DNA of 64,000 nucleotides. It comes from Klebsiella ornithinolytica NBRC 105727 = ATCC 31898. GTDB lineage: Bacteria; Pseudomonadota; Gammaproteobacteria; Enterobacterales; Enterobacteriaceae. The position numbers were made by a program, and so were the translations under genes. The notes under the pieces are model-generated. The model had not been told where the DNA came from. It worked only from the letters and a program-made list of their open reading frames with translations, and did no database searches. The first letter of the stretch is position 1. Each line of letters begins with the position of its first letter. Positions 47,899 to 56,674 of this stretch are shown here, piece after piece. The DNA lies in contig NZ_BCYR01000014.1 of assembly GCF_001598295.1 (NCBI RefSeq), positions 45,787 to 109,786 on the forward strand. Direction: 5' to 3'.

Positions 47899-47911
47899 CG
47901 GCCGTCTGCCG
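47881..47911. terminator. Stem-loop at the yhhA/ugpQ convergence
   Basis: CGGCAGACG (47881-47889) pairs with CGTCTGCCG (47903-47911), and the yhhA stop lies in the loop. No U-run follows in either direction, so termination is a guess. Confidence 0.5.
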
Positions 47912-47916
47912 AAGGA

Positions 47917-48653
47917 TCAGGCGTGGAAGTCAGGACCGATGACATCAATGGCATCGGTACAAATGCAGTCCACGCCCCAGCGCAACAGCTCAGCCGCCCG
48001 CTGGGGTTTGTTGACGGTATAGACGAGGATGTGCAGACCCGCGGCTTTCAGGCTGGCCACTCGCGACTCATCCAGCAGTTGATGGTTAAGGTGGATCGAA
48101 ACGCACGCCAGGCGCGTGGTCAGCTCGCGCCAGTCCTCACGCCACTCATCCAGCAGCAGCCCGCGCGGCAGCTCAGGCACCGCCTGCTGCGCCGCCTCCA
48201 GCGCGTCAATGTCGAACGATGAGAGCAGCGGCGGCGTCATACCTTGCCACAGCTCCCGGGCCGCCAGCGCCACCGCTTTCCCGGTGAGCGGTCCGGTGCC
48301 GGTTGTGGGTTTAATCTCGATATTCGCCATCATGCCGTGCTGACGACAGCGTTCGGCAACCTCGGCCAGCAGCGGCAGCGGCTCGCCTTTGAATTCATGG
48401 CTATACCAGCTGCCGGCATCGGCTTTCAGCAGTTCGCTCCAGGCCAGCTCGCCGGCGACGCCCCAGCCGTTGCTGGTGCGCTCGAGATTGTCATCATGCA
48501 GCAAAAAAATCTGTCCGTCTTTCGACAGCTTGGCGTCAAACTCGATCATCGTATGCCCGAAACGGGCGCCGACGTCGATGGCCGCCAGGGTGTTTTCCGG
48601 CGCCAGTTTCCCGCCGCCACGATGGGCGACGATGTGAGGATAAGGCCAGTGAC

Positions 48654-48657
<4 letters not shown>
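47917..48657 (-). CDS. ugpQ: Cytosolic glycerophosphodiester phosphodiesterase UgpQ
   Basis: Hydrolyses glycerophosphodiesters imported by the Ugp transporter to glycerol-3-phosphate and an alcohol. The product is 246 residues (247 in E. coli). GDPD motifs: [15 protein letters not shown] at about residues 11-25, FDAKLSKDG and [11 protein letters not shown]. There is no signal peptide, as expected for the cytosolic type (unlike GlpQ). Its start overlaps the ugpC stop (ATGA, 48654-48657). Confidence 0.97.
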
Positions 48658-49724
<1,067 letters not shown>

Positions 49725-49727
49725 AAA

Positions 49728-49995
49728 AGGTTGTATCCCTTGATTGTTCATGAACGTCGCTGGCGGCTATTTTTGCCCGGGGCAAGGCGCAAGCGTCGCA
49801 GTTTGGTGGGCCCAAATAAGACGCGAGTAACGCGGTACCGGGCAAAAATGGCCCCAGCCCTTCGGGACGCGTGCTGAAACCGCGTACTCTGCGTTGTCGG
49901 ATTTGGACATAGGCCCACTATGTCCATCATCCTCCACCTTGATTACGCGGTTTCGGCTCAGCGTCGACGCCACGAACAATCAAGGGATACAACCT
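49728..49995. repeat. 268-bp nested palindromic element in the ugp operon
   Basis: The outer ends are perfect 22-bp inverted repeats: 49728-49749 (starts AGGTTGTATCCC) and 49974-49995. Inside are two further stem-loops. Stem A: 12-bp arms, ATTTTTGCCCGG at 49769-49780 with its complement at 49838-49849. Stem B: 14-bp arms with one mismatch, 49873-49886 with 49944-49957, which itself holds a 9-bp hairpin TGGACATAG/CTATGTCCA (49904-49912 and 49918-49926). The right arm runs into the ugpE stop codon; the left arm ends 3 bp before the ugpC ATG and seems to carry its ribosome binding site (AAGGG on the minus strand). No transposase is present. It looks like a non-autonomous palindromic repeat rather than REP or ERIC. 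Confidence 0.9.
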
Positions 49996-50839
49996 ACTTC
50001 TCACTGTCCACTAAACCACGCACAAACGCACGCTGCATGGCTAAAACGATAACAACCGGGGGAATCAGCGTCAGCAGCATCGCCGCCATCACCTGGTTCC
50101 ACTGGGTGGTGCCTTCTCCGGTGGCGATCATGCCTTTGATACCCGCCACTGCGGTGCCAAGATTCACGTCCTGAATAATCAACAGCGGCCACAGATACTG
50201 GTTCCAGCCGTAGATAAAGGTGATAACAAACAGGGCCGCGAGATTGGTTTTCGAGAGCGGCAGCACGATGTCGCGGAAAAAGCGCATCGGCGAGGCGCCG
50301 TCGATACGCGCCGCTTCGATCAGCTCGTCCGGCAGGGTCATAAAGAACTGGCGGAACAGGAAGGTGGCGGTCGCGGAGGCCATCAGCGGCAGCGTCAACC
50401 CGGCATAGCTGTCGAGCATCTTCAGATTGGCGATCACTTCCACGGTGGGAAAGATACGTACCTCAACCGGCAGCATCAGGGTAATAAAAATCATCCAGAA
50501 GAAGAGGTTACGCAGCGGAAAGCGGAACCAGACGATGGCGAACGCGGAGAGCATTGAGACCACGATTTTCCCGACCGTGATACCGAAGGCCATGATGAAG
50601 CTGTTGAGCATCATCAGCCAGAATGGCGCGCTGTTCACGCCAACGCCCTGGGTCCAGATGGTCGCCATATTTTCCAGCAGATGTCCGCCGGGAATCAGCG
50701 TCATCGGCGTCTCAAAAACGGCTTTGTTATCCAGCGTCGCGGCAACAAACGCGACATACAGCGGGAACAGGATGACGGCGATCCCCGCAATCAGCATGGT
50801 GTGGCTGAAAATCGTCAGCCCGCGACGGTTCTCAATCAT
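49994..50839 (-). CDS. ugpE: Glycerol-3-phosphate ABC permease UgpE
   Basis: Inner-membrane permease partner of UgpA. The product is 281 residues, as in E. coli, and ends VDSEK. Six membrane segments are expected, and the EAA loop motif ([23 protein letters not shown]) contacts UgpC. Its start overlaps the ugpA stop (50836-50839). The stop codon (TAG) lies within the first bases of the palindromic element. Confidence 0.97.
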   Translation of the reverse strand: MIENRRGLTIFSHTMLIAGIAVILFPLYVAFVAATLDNKAVFETPMTLIPGGHLLENMATIWTQGVGVNSAPFWLMMLNSFIMAFGITVGKIVVSMLSAFAIVWFRFPLRNLFFWMIFITLMLPVEVRIFPTVEVIANLKMLDSYAGLTLPLMASATATFLFRQFFMTLPDELIEAARIDGASPMRFFRDIVLPLSKTNLAALFVITFIYGWNQYLWPLLIIQDVNLGTAVAGIKGMIATGEGTTQWNQVMAAMLLTLIPPVVIVLAMQRAFVRGLVDSEK

Positions 50840-51723
50840 TGGTAGCGCACCTTACTTTCAACGTAGCGGAACTGAACGACCGTCAGCACAATCACCAGGA
50901 ACATCAGAACCACCGACTGGGCGGCGGACGCCGACAGGTCGAGCCCGGCGAAACCTTCGCGATAGATCTTATAAATCAACGTAGTGGTCGCCTGTACCGG
51001 GCCGCCGGCGGTGGCAGCATCGATCACCGGGAAGGTATCGAAGAAGGCGTAGACCAGGTTGACCACCAGCAGGAAAAAGCTGACCGGCGCAATCAACGGC
51101 AGCGCCAGTTTAAAGAAGCGGCGAATCGGCCCGGCGCCGTCAATGGCGGCAGCCTCAACCAGCGAGCGCGGGATCGACTGCAATGCAGCGAAGAAAAACA
51201 AAAAGTTATAGCTGATCTGCTTCCATACCGAGGCAAAGACCACCAGGAACATTGCCTGGCCGCTGTTCTGCGCATGGTTCCAGTCATAGCCCATCTCGCC
51301 GAGGAAATGGGTTATCAGTCCACGGCCGGGGTTAAAGAGGAAAATCCATAATACCGCCGCCACCGCTGGCGCCACGGCATAGGGCAGCAGCATCAGGGTT
51401 TGATAAAAGCGGCTGCCGCGCACGACATAATCCACCAGCGCAGCAAAGAACAGAGAAATCATCAGCCCGCTGAAGGTCACCAGGCTACTGAACTTAATGG
51501 TGGTCCAGAACGAGTCCAGATAGTACGGGTCGTGGAACAGGGTCACGAAGTTGTCCAGGCCAACGAACTGGCTGGAAAGACCAAACGGATCGACGCTCTG
51601 GAGTGAGTACCACAGCGCTTCGCCCGCGGGCCAGATAAAGAAAATAATGGTGATAATCAGCTGCGGCGCGACCAGCACATAAGGCAGCCAGCGCGAGCGG
51701 AATACCGGACGGGATGATGACAT
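50836..51723 (-). CDS. ugpA: Glycerol-3-phosphate ABC permease UgpA
   Basis: Inner-membrane permease of the Ugp importer. The start at 51723 ([18 protein letters not shown]) gives 295 residues, as in E. coli; the longer frame runs into the REP region. Six membrane segments; the EAA loop reads [23 protein letters not shown]. It follows ugpB after a 105-bp gap that contains two REP hairpins. Confidence 0.97.
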   Translation of the reverse strand: MSSSRPVFRSRWLPYVLVAPQLIITIIFFIWPAGEALWYSLQSVDPFGLSSQFVGLDNFVTLFHDPYYLDSFWTTIKFSSLVTFSGLMISLFFAALVDYVVRGSRFYQTLMLLPYAVAPAVAAVLWIFLFNPGRGLITHFLGEMGYDWNHAQNSGQAMFLVVFASVWKQISYNFLFFFAALQSIPRSLVEAAAIDGAGPIRRFFKLALPLIAPVSFFLLVVNLVYAFFDTFPVIDAATAGGPVQATTTLIYKIYREGFAGLDLSASAAQSVVLMFLVIVLTVVQFRYVESKVRYQ

Positions 51724-51744
51724 TGAGATTGGGTTCCTGAACAA

Positions 51745-51819
51745 TGCCGGGTGGCGGCTACGCCTTACCCGGCCTACATAGGGCACGTCGTAGGCCCGGT
51801 GAGCGAATTCCACCGGGCA
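51745..51819. repeat. BIME-like pair of REP hairpins between ugpB and ugpA
   Basis: GCCGGGT (51746-51752) pairs with ACCCGGC (51767-51773), with GCG/CGC inside; GCCCGGTG (51794-51801) pairs with CACCGGGC (51811-51818). The two units are about 20 bp apart within the ugp transcript, where REP units often protect the upstream mRNA. Confidence 0.85.
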
Positions 51820-51828
51820 TTTCAGCGA

Positions 51829-53145
51829 TTACGATTTCGTTGATTGCTCGAAGCGGCGCAGCAGCTGGTTACCACGTTGTACCGCTGAATCCAGCGCCTG
51901 TTGTGGCGTTTTCTTCCCGGTCCACACGCTTTCCAGCTCCTCATCCACAATGGTGCGGATCTGCGGCATGTTGCCCAGACGCAGCCCTTTGGTGAACGGC
52001 AACGGTGGCTTGTTCAACATCTGACGAGTGGCAATATCCGCGCCTGGATTCTTATCGTAGAAGCCCTGCTGGCGGGTCAGGTCATAAGCGGCGGTGGTAA
52101 TCGGCAGGTAGCCGGTTTTCTGATGCCATTCCGCAGCGATTTCCGGTTTAGCGAGGAATTCCAGGAATTTCGCCACCCCGGTGTAAGTCTCTTTATCTTT
52201 ACCCTGCATCACCCACAGGCTGGCCCCGCCGATAATGGCGTTCTGCGGCGCGCCCTTCACGTCGGCGTCGTACGGCATCATCCCCACGCCGTAGTTGAAC
52301 TTCGCGTACTGGCGAATATCGGCCAGCGAACCGGAAGAGGCGGTGGTTATCGCGCAGTCCCCGTTATAGAACTTCTCGGTGGACTCATCTTTACGCCCGA
52401 AGTAGCTGAAATCGCCCTTCTTGTTCATCGCTTCCAGCATGGCGATATGCTTGACCTGCTCCGGCTTGTTGAACTCCAGAACCGCATCGGTACCGTCAAA
52501 GCCGTTGTTTTTGGTCGCCACCGGCAGGCCATGCCAGGCGCTGAAGTTTTCAATCTGAATCCAGCCCTGCCAGCCGCTGGCGTAACCGCACTTCATCCCG
52601 GCGGCTTTCAGCTTATCGGTATAGGCTGCCAGCTCCTGCCAGGTTTTCGGCGGCTGCTCCGGGTCTAAACCGGCTTTTTTGAAGGCGTCTTTGTTGTAGT
52701 ACAGCACCGGTGTGGAGCTGTTAAACGGCTGGGAGAGCAGATGGCCGCTTTTGGAATCGGTGTAGTAACCGGAAACGGTCGGGACGAACTGCGATTCATC
52801 AAACTTAATACCCGCATCGCTGAACACCTGATATACCGGCTTAATGGCCTTCGAAGCCATCATCGTCGCAGTACCTACTTCATAAACCTGAAGGATCGCC
52901 GGCGCATTACCGGTACGGAATGCCGCAATGCCGGCACTCAGGCTCTGTTCATAGTTACCTTTGTACACCGGTGTAATTTTATAATCCGGATTGGCCGCGT
53001 TGAAACGTTGCGCCAGAGAATCAACTTCTTTACCCAACTCCCCTTCCATGGAATGCCAGAACGGAATATTGGTCACTGCCAGCGCCTGACCGGCACATGC
53101 CAGGCTGAGCGCCAGTCCTAAAGCTGTATGTCGTAACGATATCAT
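51829..53145 (-). CDS. ugpB: Periplasmic glycerol-3-phosphate-binding protein UgpB
   Basis: Substrate-binding protein of the Ugp importer for glycerol-3-phosphate and glycerophosphodiesters. The precursor is 438 residues, as in E. coli. The signal peptide is residues 1-23 (cleavage after QALA, mature start [15 protein letters not shown]). It belongs to solute-binding family 1 (maltose-binding-like). It is first in ugpBAECQ, with a PhoB box about 100 bp upstream. Confidence 0.98.
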   Translation of the reverse strand: MISLRHTALGLALSLACAGQALAVTNIPFWHSMEGELGKEVDSLAQRFNAANPDYKITPVYKGNYEQSLSAGIAAFRTGNAPAILQVYEVGTATMMASKAIKPVYQVFSDAGIKFDESQFVPTVSGYYTDSKSGHLLSQPFNSSTPVLYYNKDAFKKAGLDPEQPPKTWQELAAYTDKLKAAGMKCGYASGWQGWIQIENFSAWHGLPVATKNNGFDGTDAVLEFNKPEQVKHIAMLEAMNKKGDFSYFGRKDESTEKFYNGDCAITTASSGSLADIRQYAKFNYGVGMMPYDADVKGAPQNAIIGGASLWVMQGKDKETYTGVAKFLEFLAKPEIAAEWHQKTGYLPITTAAYDLTRQQGFYDKNPGADIATRQMLNKPPLPFTKGLRLGNMPQIRTIVDEELESVWTGKKTPQQALDSAVQRGNQLLRRFEQSTKS

Positions 53146-53242
53146 CGGTTATCTCTCTTGTTGTTCCAGATGCGCGATTTCACGCGTTTTATGTTCGCGG
53201 GGGTAACATGACATGCTCGAATGACAGAAAAATAACTATTGC

Positions 53243-53260
53243 ATTACAAAAATATTACAA
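53243..53260 (-). promoter_or_regulatory. PhoB box upstream of ugpB
   Basis: On the minus strand TTGTAAT-ATTT-TTGTAAT is two 7-bp direct repeats with a 4-bp spacer, the exact geometry of a Pho box (consensus half-site CTGTCAT). A second partial site, CTGTCATTCGAG-CATGTCAT, lies closer to the gene at about 53207-53226. Phosphate-starvation control of ugp is established in E. coli. Confidence 0.8.
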
Positions 53261-53337
53261 TAAATTGGCAAAAACATGATGAAACGGTGAAAAAAAAGTG
53301 GCAGGGAAATGGCAAGGGAAAAAGAGAGGCGGCGCAG

Positions 53338-53390
53338 ACTACAGATAAAGGGGGATCTGTAGTTAAATAGAGTGCGTTAAAGAGCACTCT
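53338..53390. promoter_or_regulatory. Two adjacent inverted repeats upstream of the IclR gene
   Basis: ACTACAGAT (53338-53346) and ATCTGTAGT (53355-53363) are perfect 9-bp arms with an 8-bp spacer. AGAGTGC (53369-53375) and GCACTCT (53384-53390) are perfect 7-bp arms, also with an 8-bp spacer. Their centres are 29 bp apart, and the second ends 26 bp before the IclR start. No U-run follows, so operators are more likely than a terminator. They may be autoregulatory sites or part of the ugpB upstream region. Confidence 0.65.
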
Positions 53391-53416
53391 ACGGCGAGCC
53401 GTCAAAAGGAAAAAAT

Positions 53417-54184
53417 ATGAAGACGCTTCATAAACCTACCGAGCGCGTTTTGCTCATTCTGGAAACCTTAGCCAACGCGGATGGAATGACGCTTTCCGAG
53501 CTATCGCTCAAAACGGATATCTCCAAGGGAACCATTTTCCCGATCCTCAAATCACTGCAGTATCGCAAATATATCAGTCACGACGCTCGCAACGGGATTT
53601 ACACTCTGGGGATCTCCTGCGCGGTTCTGGCCAGTTCAACGGTGGAAAAAGAGTTCTGGCTGAAAACGATCAATAGCGAAATGCACGCGGTGGTCAATGA
53701 ATGCAACGAAGTTTGCCAGCTCGGCATTCTGGATGACGCCTGGGTACTTTATGTTGATAAAGTCCAGGGCGATCAAACCGTGCAGCTGGTCTCTAAGGTA
53801 GGAACTCGCCTTCCGGCGATCTGTTCCGCCCTGGGCAAGGCGCTGCTGCATAAGCATCGTGACGAAGAGATACTGGAGCTCTATCCGCAGGGTTTTCCTT
53901 GCGTTACCGCCCGCAGCGTAACGAATATGGCCCAGCTTCGTCAGCAGCTGGATATGGTCGCCGCCAACGGTTATGCCATGGACGATCGGGAAATCAACGA
54001 CGATACCATCTGCTTCGCCGTCCCCCTGCAGCAGAAAGGCATTATTCTGGCGGCGATCAGCGTCTCATTGCCTTCTTTCCGCGCCAGCGATGAAAAAACG
54101 CAGCAGGTTATTCATGCGCTAAAAGAGGCCAAGGGTCGTATCGAAAGCGTGCTGAATAAGCTGCCTGATATTAAAAATTACTGA
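53417..54184 (+). CDS. IclR-family transcriptional regulator of the accessory sugar-acid cluster
   Basis: The product is 255 residues. The N-terminal winged helix is about residues 8-65 (TERVLLILETLANADGMTLSELSLKTDISKG is the helix-turn-helix stretch, given here in part). The C-terminal IclR effector domain, about 80-245, has the typical GTRLPAICSALGKALL segment. The family includes KdgR and RhmR, which respond to keto-deoxy acids or sugar acids. An AAAGGA ribosome binding site precedes the ATG. It is oriented with the three enzyme and transport genes, 228 bp before the first of them, so it probably controls them and itself. It is absent from this spot in E. coli. Confidence 0.88.
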   Translation: MKTLHKPTERVLLILETLANADGMTLSELSLKTDISKGTIFPILKSLQYRKYISHDARNGIYTLGISCAVLASSTVEKEFWLKTINSEMHAVVNECNEVCQLGILDDAWVLYVDKVQGDQTVQLVSKVGTRLPAICSALGKALLHKHRDEEILELYPQGFPCVTARSVTNMAQLRQQLDMVAANGYAMDDREINDDTICFAVPLQQKGIILAAISVSLPSFRASDEKTQQVIHALKEAKGRIESVLNKLPDIKNY

Positions 54185-54208
54185 TTTATTTGCCAACGGC
54201 ACCTTCGG

Positions 54209-54412
54209 AATTGTGATTACCCACACAATGCCGATATTTAATGATCCACCGTGGCGCCCGACTATTCTGCATAATTCCCCATCTATTCATTGAGTTAATC
54301 AATTATCCGCACGACTTTGGCGCCATTTGACTTCACGTCGATGGCGTGTTTACTTATGCTTAATCGCAAATACAGACACCATTTGTATATACGAACAACA
54401 AAGAGGTTTAAT
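54209..54412 (+). promoter_or_regulatory. Upstream region of the lyase-permease-dehydratase operon with CRP-like site
   Basis: TGTGA-TTACCC-ACACA (54212-54227) differs from the symmetric CRP site by one base and has the correct 6-bp spacer. A weak inverted repeat ATACA...TGTAT (54370-54374 with 54384-54388) near the start could be a regulator site. The stretch is visibly AT-rich. Catabolite-controlled transcription of the three genes downstream is inferred. Confidence 0.6.
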
Positions 54413-55312
54413 ATGCAAAGTCGTTACATCACCCCGGCAATAACGGTTTTTGATGAGCAGGGCAGGCTGGATCCTGAAGGCAACTTTCGCCTGTACGATT
54501 TCATTAAAAGCAGCGTATCGGGATTTGTCGTCATGGGTAGTACCGGTGAGTTTTTCTCGCTGGATATGAAAACATCCCGTCAGGTCATTCAAATGGCGGC
54601 AGAGTTCCCGCGCGAGGGAATAAAGGCCTATGCAGGTACCAGCCGCATGGATATTGACGAGTGCGTAGAGCTGGCAAACTATGCAGATGAGTGCGGACTG
54701 GATGGCGTCATGATTATCAGCCCGTGGTACTTCCGCCTGACTGATGAAGGCATTTATACATTTTATAGCCAGATAGCTCGCCGCACCGCCGCCAAAATAT
54801 TTATTTATAACTTCCCGGAACGTACCGGCTATTGCGTCTCGCCAGAGGTCTGTTTACGACTCGCCAGAGAGTTCCCAAACATTGTCGGTCTTAAAGACAC
54901 CATTCCGGACACCAATCATACGTCGCAGGTGATTCGCCAGGTAAAATCTGAACTACCGTATTTTGAAGTCTATGCCGGTTATGACAATAACTTCGCGCAC
55001 AATGTCCTGGCGGGGGGCGATGGATGTATCGGCGGGTTATCCAATATTTGCCCTGAAATATTCCGCGACTGGATGCAGGCATTTAGCGATAACGATTTGC
55101 AGAAAATTTCGCGGTATCAGCAAAAAGTGGATGGGTTAATGGATATTTACGCGGTTAACGATCCGTTCATTCCAACATTTAAAAAAGCGCTACAGCTGCG
55201 CGGAATTATTCAGTCCGACCGCTGCACAGCACCGTTTAGCTCGCTCGCCACCTGCCAGACCGAAAGTATTCTGCGGATACTTTCCCGCGCTGGTATTGAA
55301 ATTAATGCCTGA
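54413..55312 (+). CDS. DHDPS/N-acetylneuraminate lyase-family aldolase or dehydratase
   Basis: The start at 54413 (MQSRYITPAITVFDEQGRLD), after AGAGG, gives 299 residues, the usual family length. It is a Schiff-base class I enzyme: Lys161 (GLKDT), Tyr132 (IYNFPERTG) and the phosphate/carboxylate-binding loop Gly42-Ser43-Thr44-Gly45-Glu46 (MGSTGEFFSL). Family members cleave or dehydrate 2-keto-3-deoxy acids. GEFFSL resembles 5-dehydro-4-deoxyglucarate dehydratases, but that is a weak cue. With a sugar-acid permease and dehydratase alongside, a 2-keto-3-deoxy sugar acid is the likely substrate, probably giving pyruvate plus an aldehyde. It is not DapA, because the context is catabolic. Confidence 0.85.
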   Translation: MQSRYITPAITVFDEQGRLDPEGNFRLYDFIKSSVSGFVVMGSTGEFFSLDMKTSRQVIQMAAEFPREGIKAYAGTSRMDIDECVELANYADECGLDGVMIISPWYFRLTDEGIYTFYSQIARRTAAKIFIYNFPERTGYCVSPEVCLRLAREFPNIVGLKDTIPDTNHTSQVIRQVKSELPYFEVYAGYDNNFAHNVLAGGDGCIGGLSNICPEIFRDWMQAFSDNDLQKISRYQQKVDGLMDIYAVNDPFIPTFKKALQLRGIIQSDRCTAPFSSLATCQTESILRILSRAGIEINA

Positions 55313-55330
55313 CCCCCACGCGGAGGTATT

Positions 55331-56641
55331 ATGAAAACCATCACAGCTTACGACAATCCGGCCCTCAATTCCGCGATTACCAAATCATGGAAGCGCCTGG
55401 TGCCACTGATGTTTATTTTGTACTTCATCGCCTTTATCGACAGGGTGAACGTGGGATTCGCCAAAGAGGCGATGCAGGTGGATATTGGGCTCTCCAATTC
55501 CGCCTTCGCCCTCGGGGCGGGGATCTTTTTCGCCGCCTATGCGCTGTTTGGCATTCCTGCGAACCTGATTCTGAATAAAATTGGCGCGCAAAAATGGTTA
55601 AGTATCACCACCGTTCTGTGGGGCGTCCTCTCTGCCCTCACCGGACTGGTACAGACGGAAACCCAGTTTATTGTCCTGCGCTTTTTACTGGGATTAGGCG
55701 AAGCCGGTTTTTATCCCGGTATTCTGCTGCTGGCCTCCATCTACTTTCCCAATAAAGTTCGCGCATCCGTAGTCGGTATCTTCGTACTCGGCGTACCGCT
55801 GGCGCTGACCTTAGGCTCGCCCATCTCCGGCGCGCTTCTGGAAATGCACGGCTTCCTCGGTAAACCCGGCTGGTTCTGGATGTTCTTCATTGAAGGCATT
55901 CCGGCGGTCATCATGGGGATCTTCGCCTGGTTCTGGCTCGACGATACGCCGGCCAAAGCGCGCTTCCTGAACGAAGAAGAGAAAAAGGCGCTGACTGCCC
56001 AGCTACAGCAGGAGCAGAGGCAGACGGAAACCAGCAGCGTCGGTACCGCGCTGAAAAGCCTTAAAGTCTGGCACCTGGCGCTGATCTACGGCACCATCCA
56101 GATCAGCGTGTACGGACTGATGTTCTTCCTGCCTTCGCAAGTCGCCTCGCTAATGGGTTCCACGCTCGGCTTTAAAGAGTCGCTGGTCGCCGCCATTCCA
56201 TGGGCCTGCTCCGCCGTCGGCGTCTATTACATTCCGCGTCTGGCAGACAAAATGCCGGCTCGCCGGGTACTGATTTCGGTCATCTGTATGCTGGCTGCGG
56301 CGCTGGGGCTGTTTGTTTCTGCCTGGTCCGGCCCGGTGCTCGCCATTGCCGCGCTGTCGCTGTCAGCCATCGGCTTTCTCTCCGTGCAACCCATTTTCTG
56401 GACTTTCCCGGCGCAGATTGTGTCAGGCTCGGCGCTGGCCGCCAGTATCGGCTTTTGCACCACCATGGGCGCGTTTTGTAGCTTCCTGGCGCCGCTCATT
56501 CGCGTTGAGGTCGATACCTTCTTCGGCAACGATTCGGCGGGCCTGGTCGCACTGTCGCTGATTACCATCTGCTGTGCGCTGCTTATTGCCGCTCTTGCCG
56601 GCAGAAAAGCGACAAACGGCGTTGCGGTCACTCATCACTAA
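55331..56641 (+). CDS. MFS sugar-acid permease, RhmT-like (anion:cation symporter family)
   Basis: The product is 436 residues with 12 predicted membrane spans and a short N-terminal tail. Several stretches resemble the E. coli L-rhamnonate transporter RhmT (YfaV) as recalled: ALGAGIFFAAYALFGIPANL, GVPLALTLGSPISGALLEM and GKPGWFWMFFIEG. The typical IDRVNVGFAKEAM follows span 1. It is separated from the lyase gene by 18 bp with a GGAGG site, so co-transcribed. It probably imports the aldonate or similar acid that the neighbours break down; the exact substrate cannot be read. Confidence 0.87.
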   Translation: MKTITAYDNPALNSAITKSWKRLVPLMFILYFIAFIDRVNVGFAKEAMQVDIGLSNSAFALGAGIFFAAYALFGIPANLILNKIGAQKWLSITTVLWGVLSALTGLVQTETQFIVLRFLLGLGEAGFYPGILLLASIYFPNKVRASVVGIFVLGVPLALTLGSPISGALLEMHGFLGKPGWFWMFFIEGIPAVIMGIFAWFWLDDTPAKARFLNEEEKKALTAQLQQEQRQTETSSVGTALKSLKVWHLALIYGTIQISVYGLMFFLPSQVASLMGSTLGFKESLVAAIPWACSAVGVYYIPRLADKMPARRVLISVICMLAAALGLFVSAWSGPVLAIAALSLSAIGFLSVQPIFWTFPAQIVSGSALAASIGFCTTMGAFCSFLAPLIRVEVDTFFGNDSAGLVALSLITICCALLIAALAGRKATNGVAVTHH

Positions 56642-56674
56642 GTCCTGATGCGCCTATAACAAAGGATAAATAAC

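Noticed and set aside
49748..49979. Small reading frames (60-93 residues) inside the palindromic element
   Set aside because: They arise from the inverted-repeat sequence, overlap each other in several frames and lack ribosome binding sites; the DNA structure explains them better.
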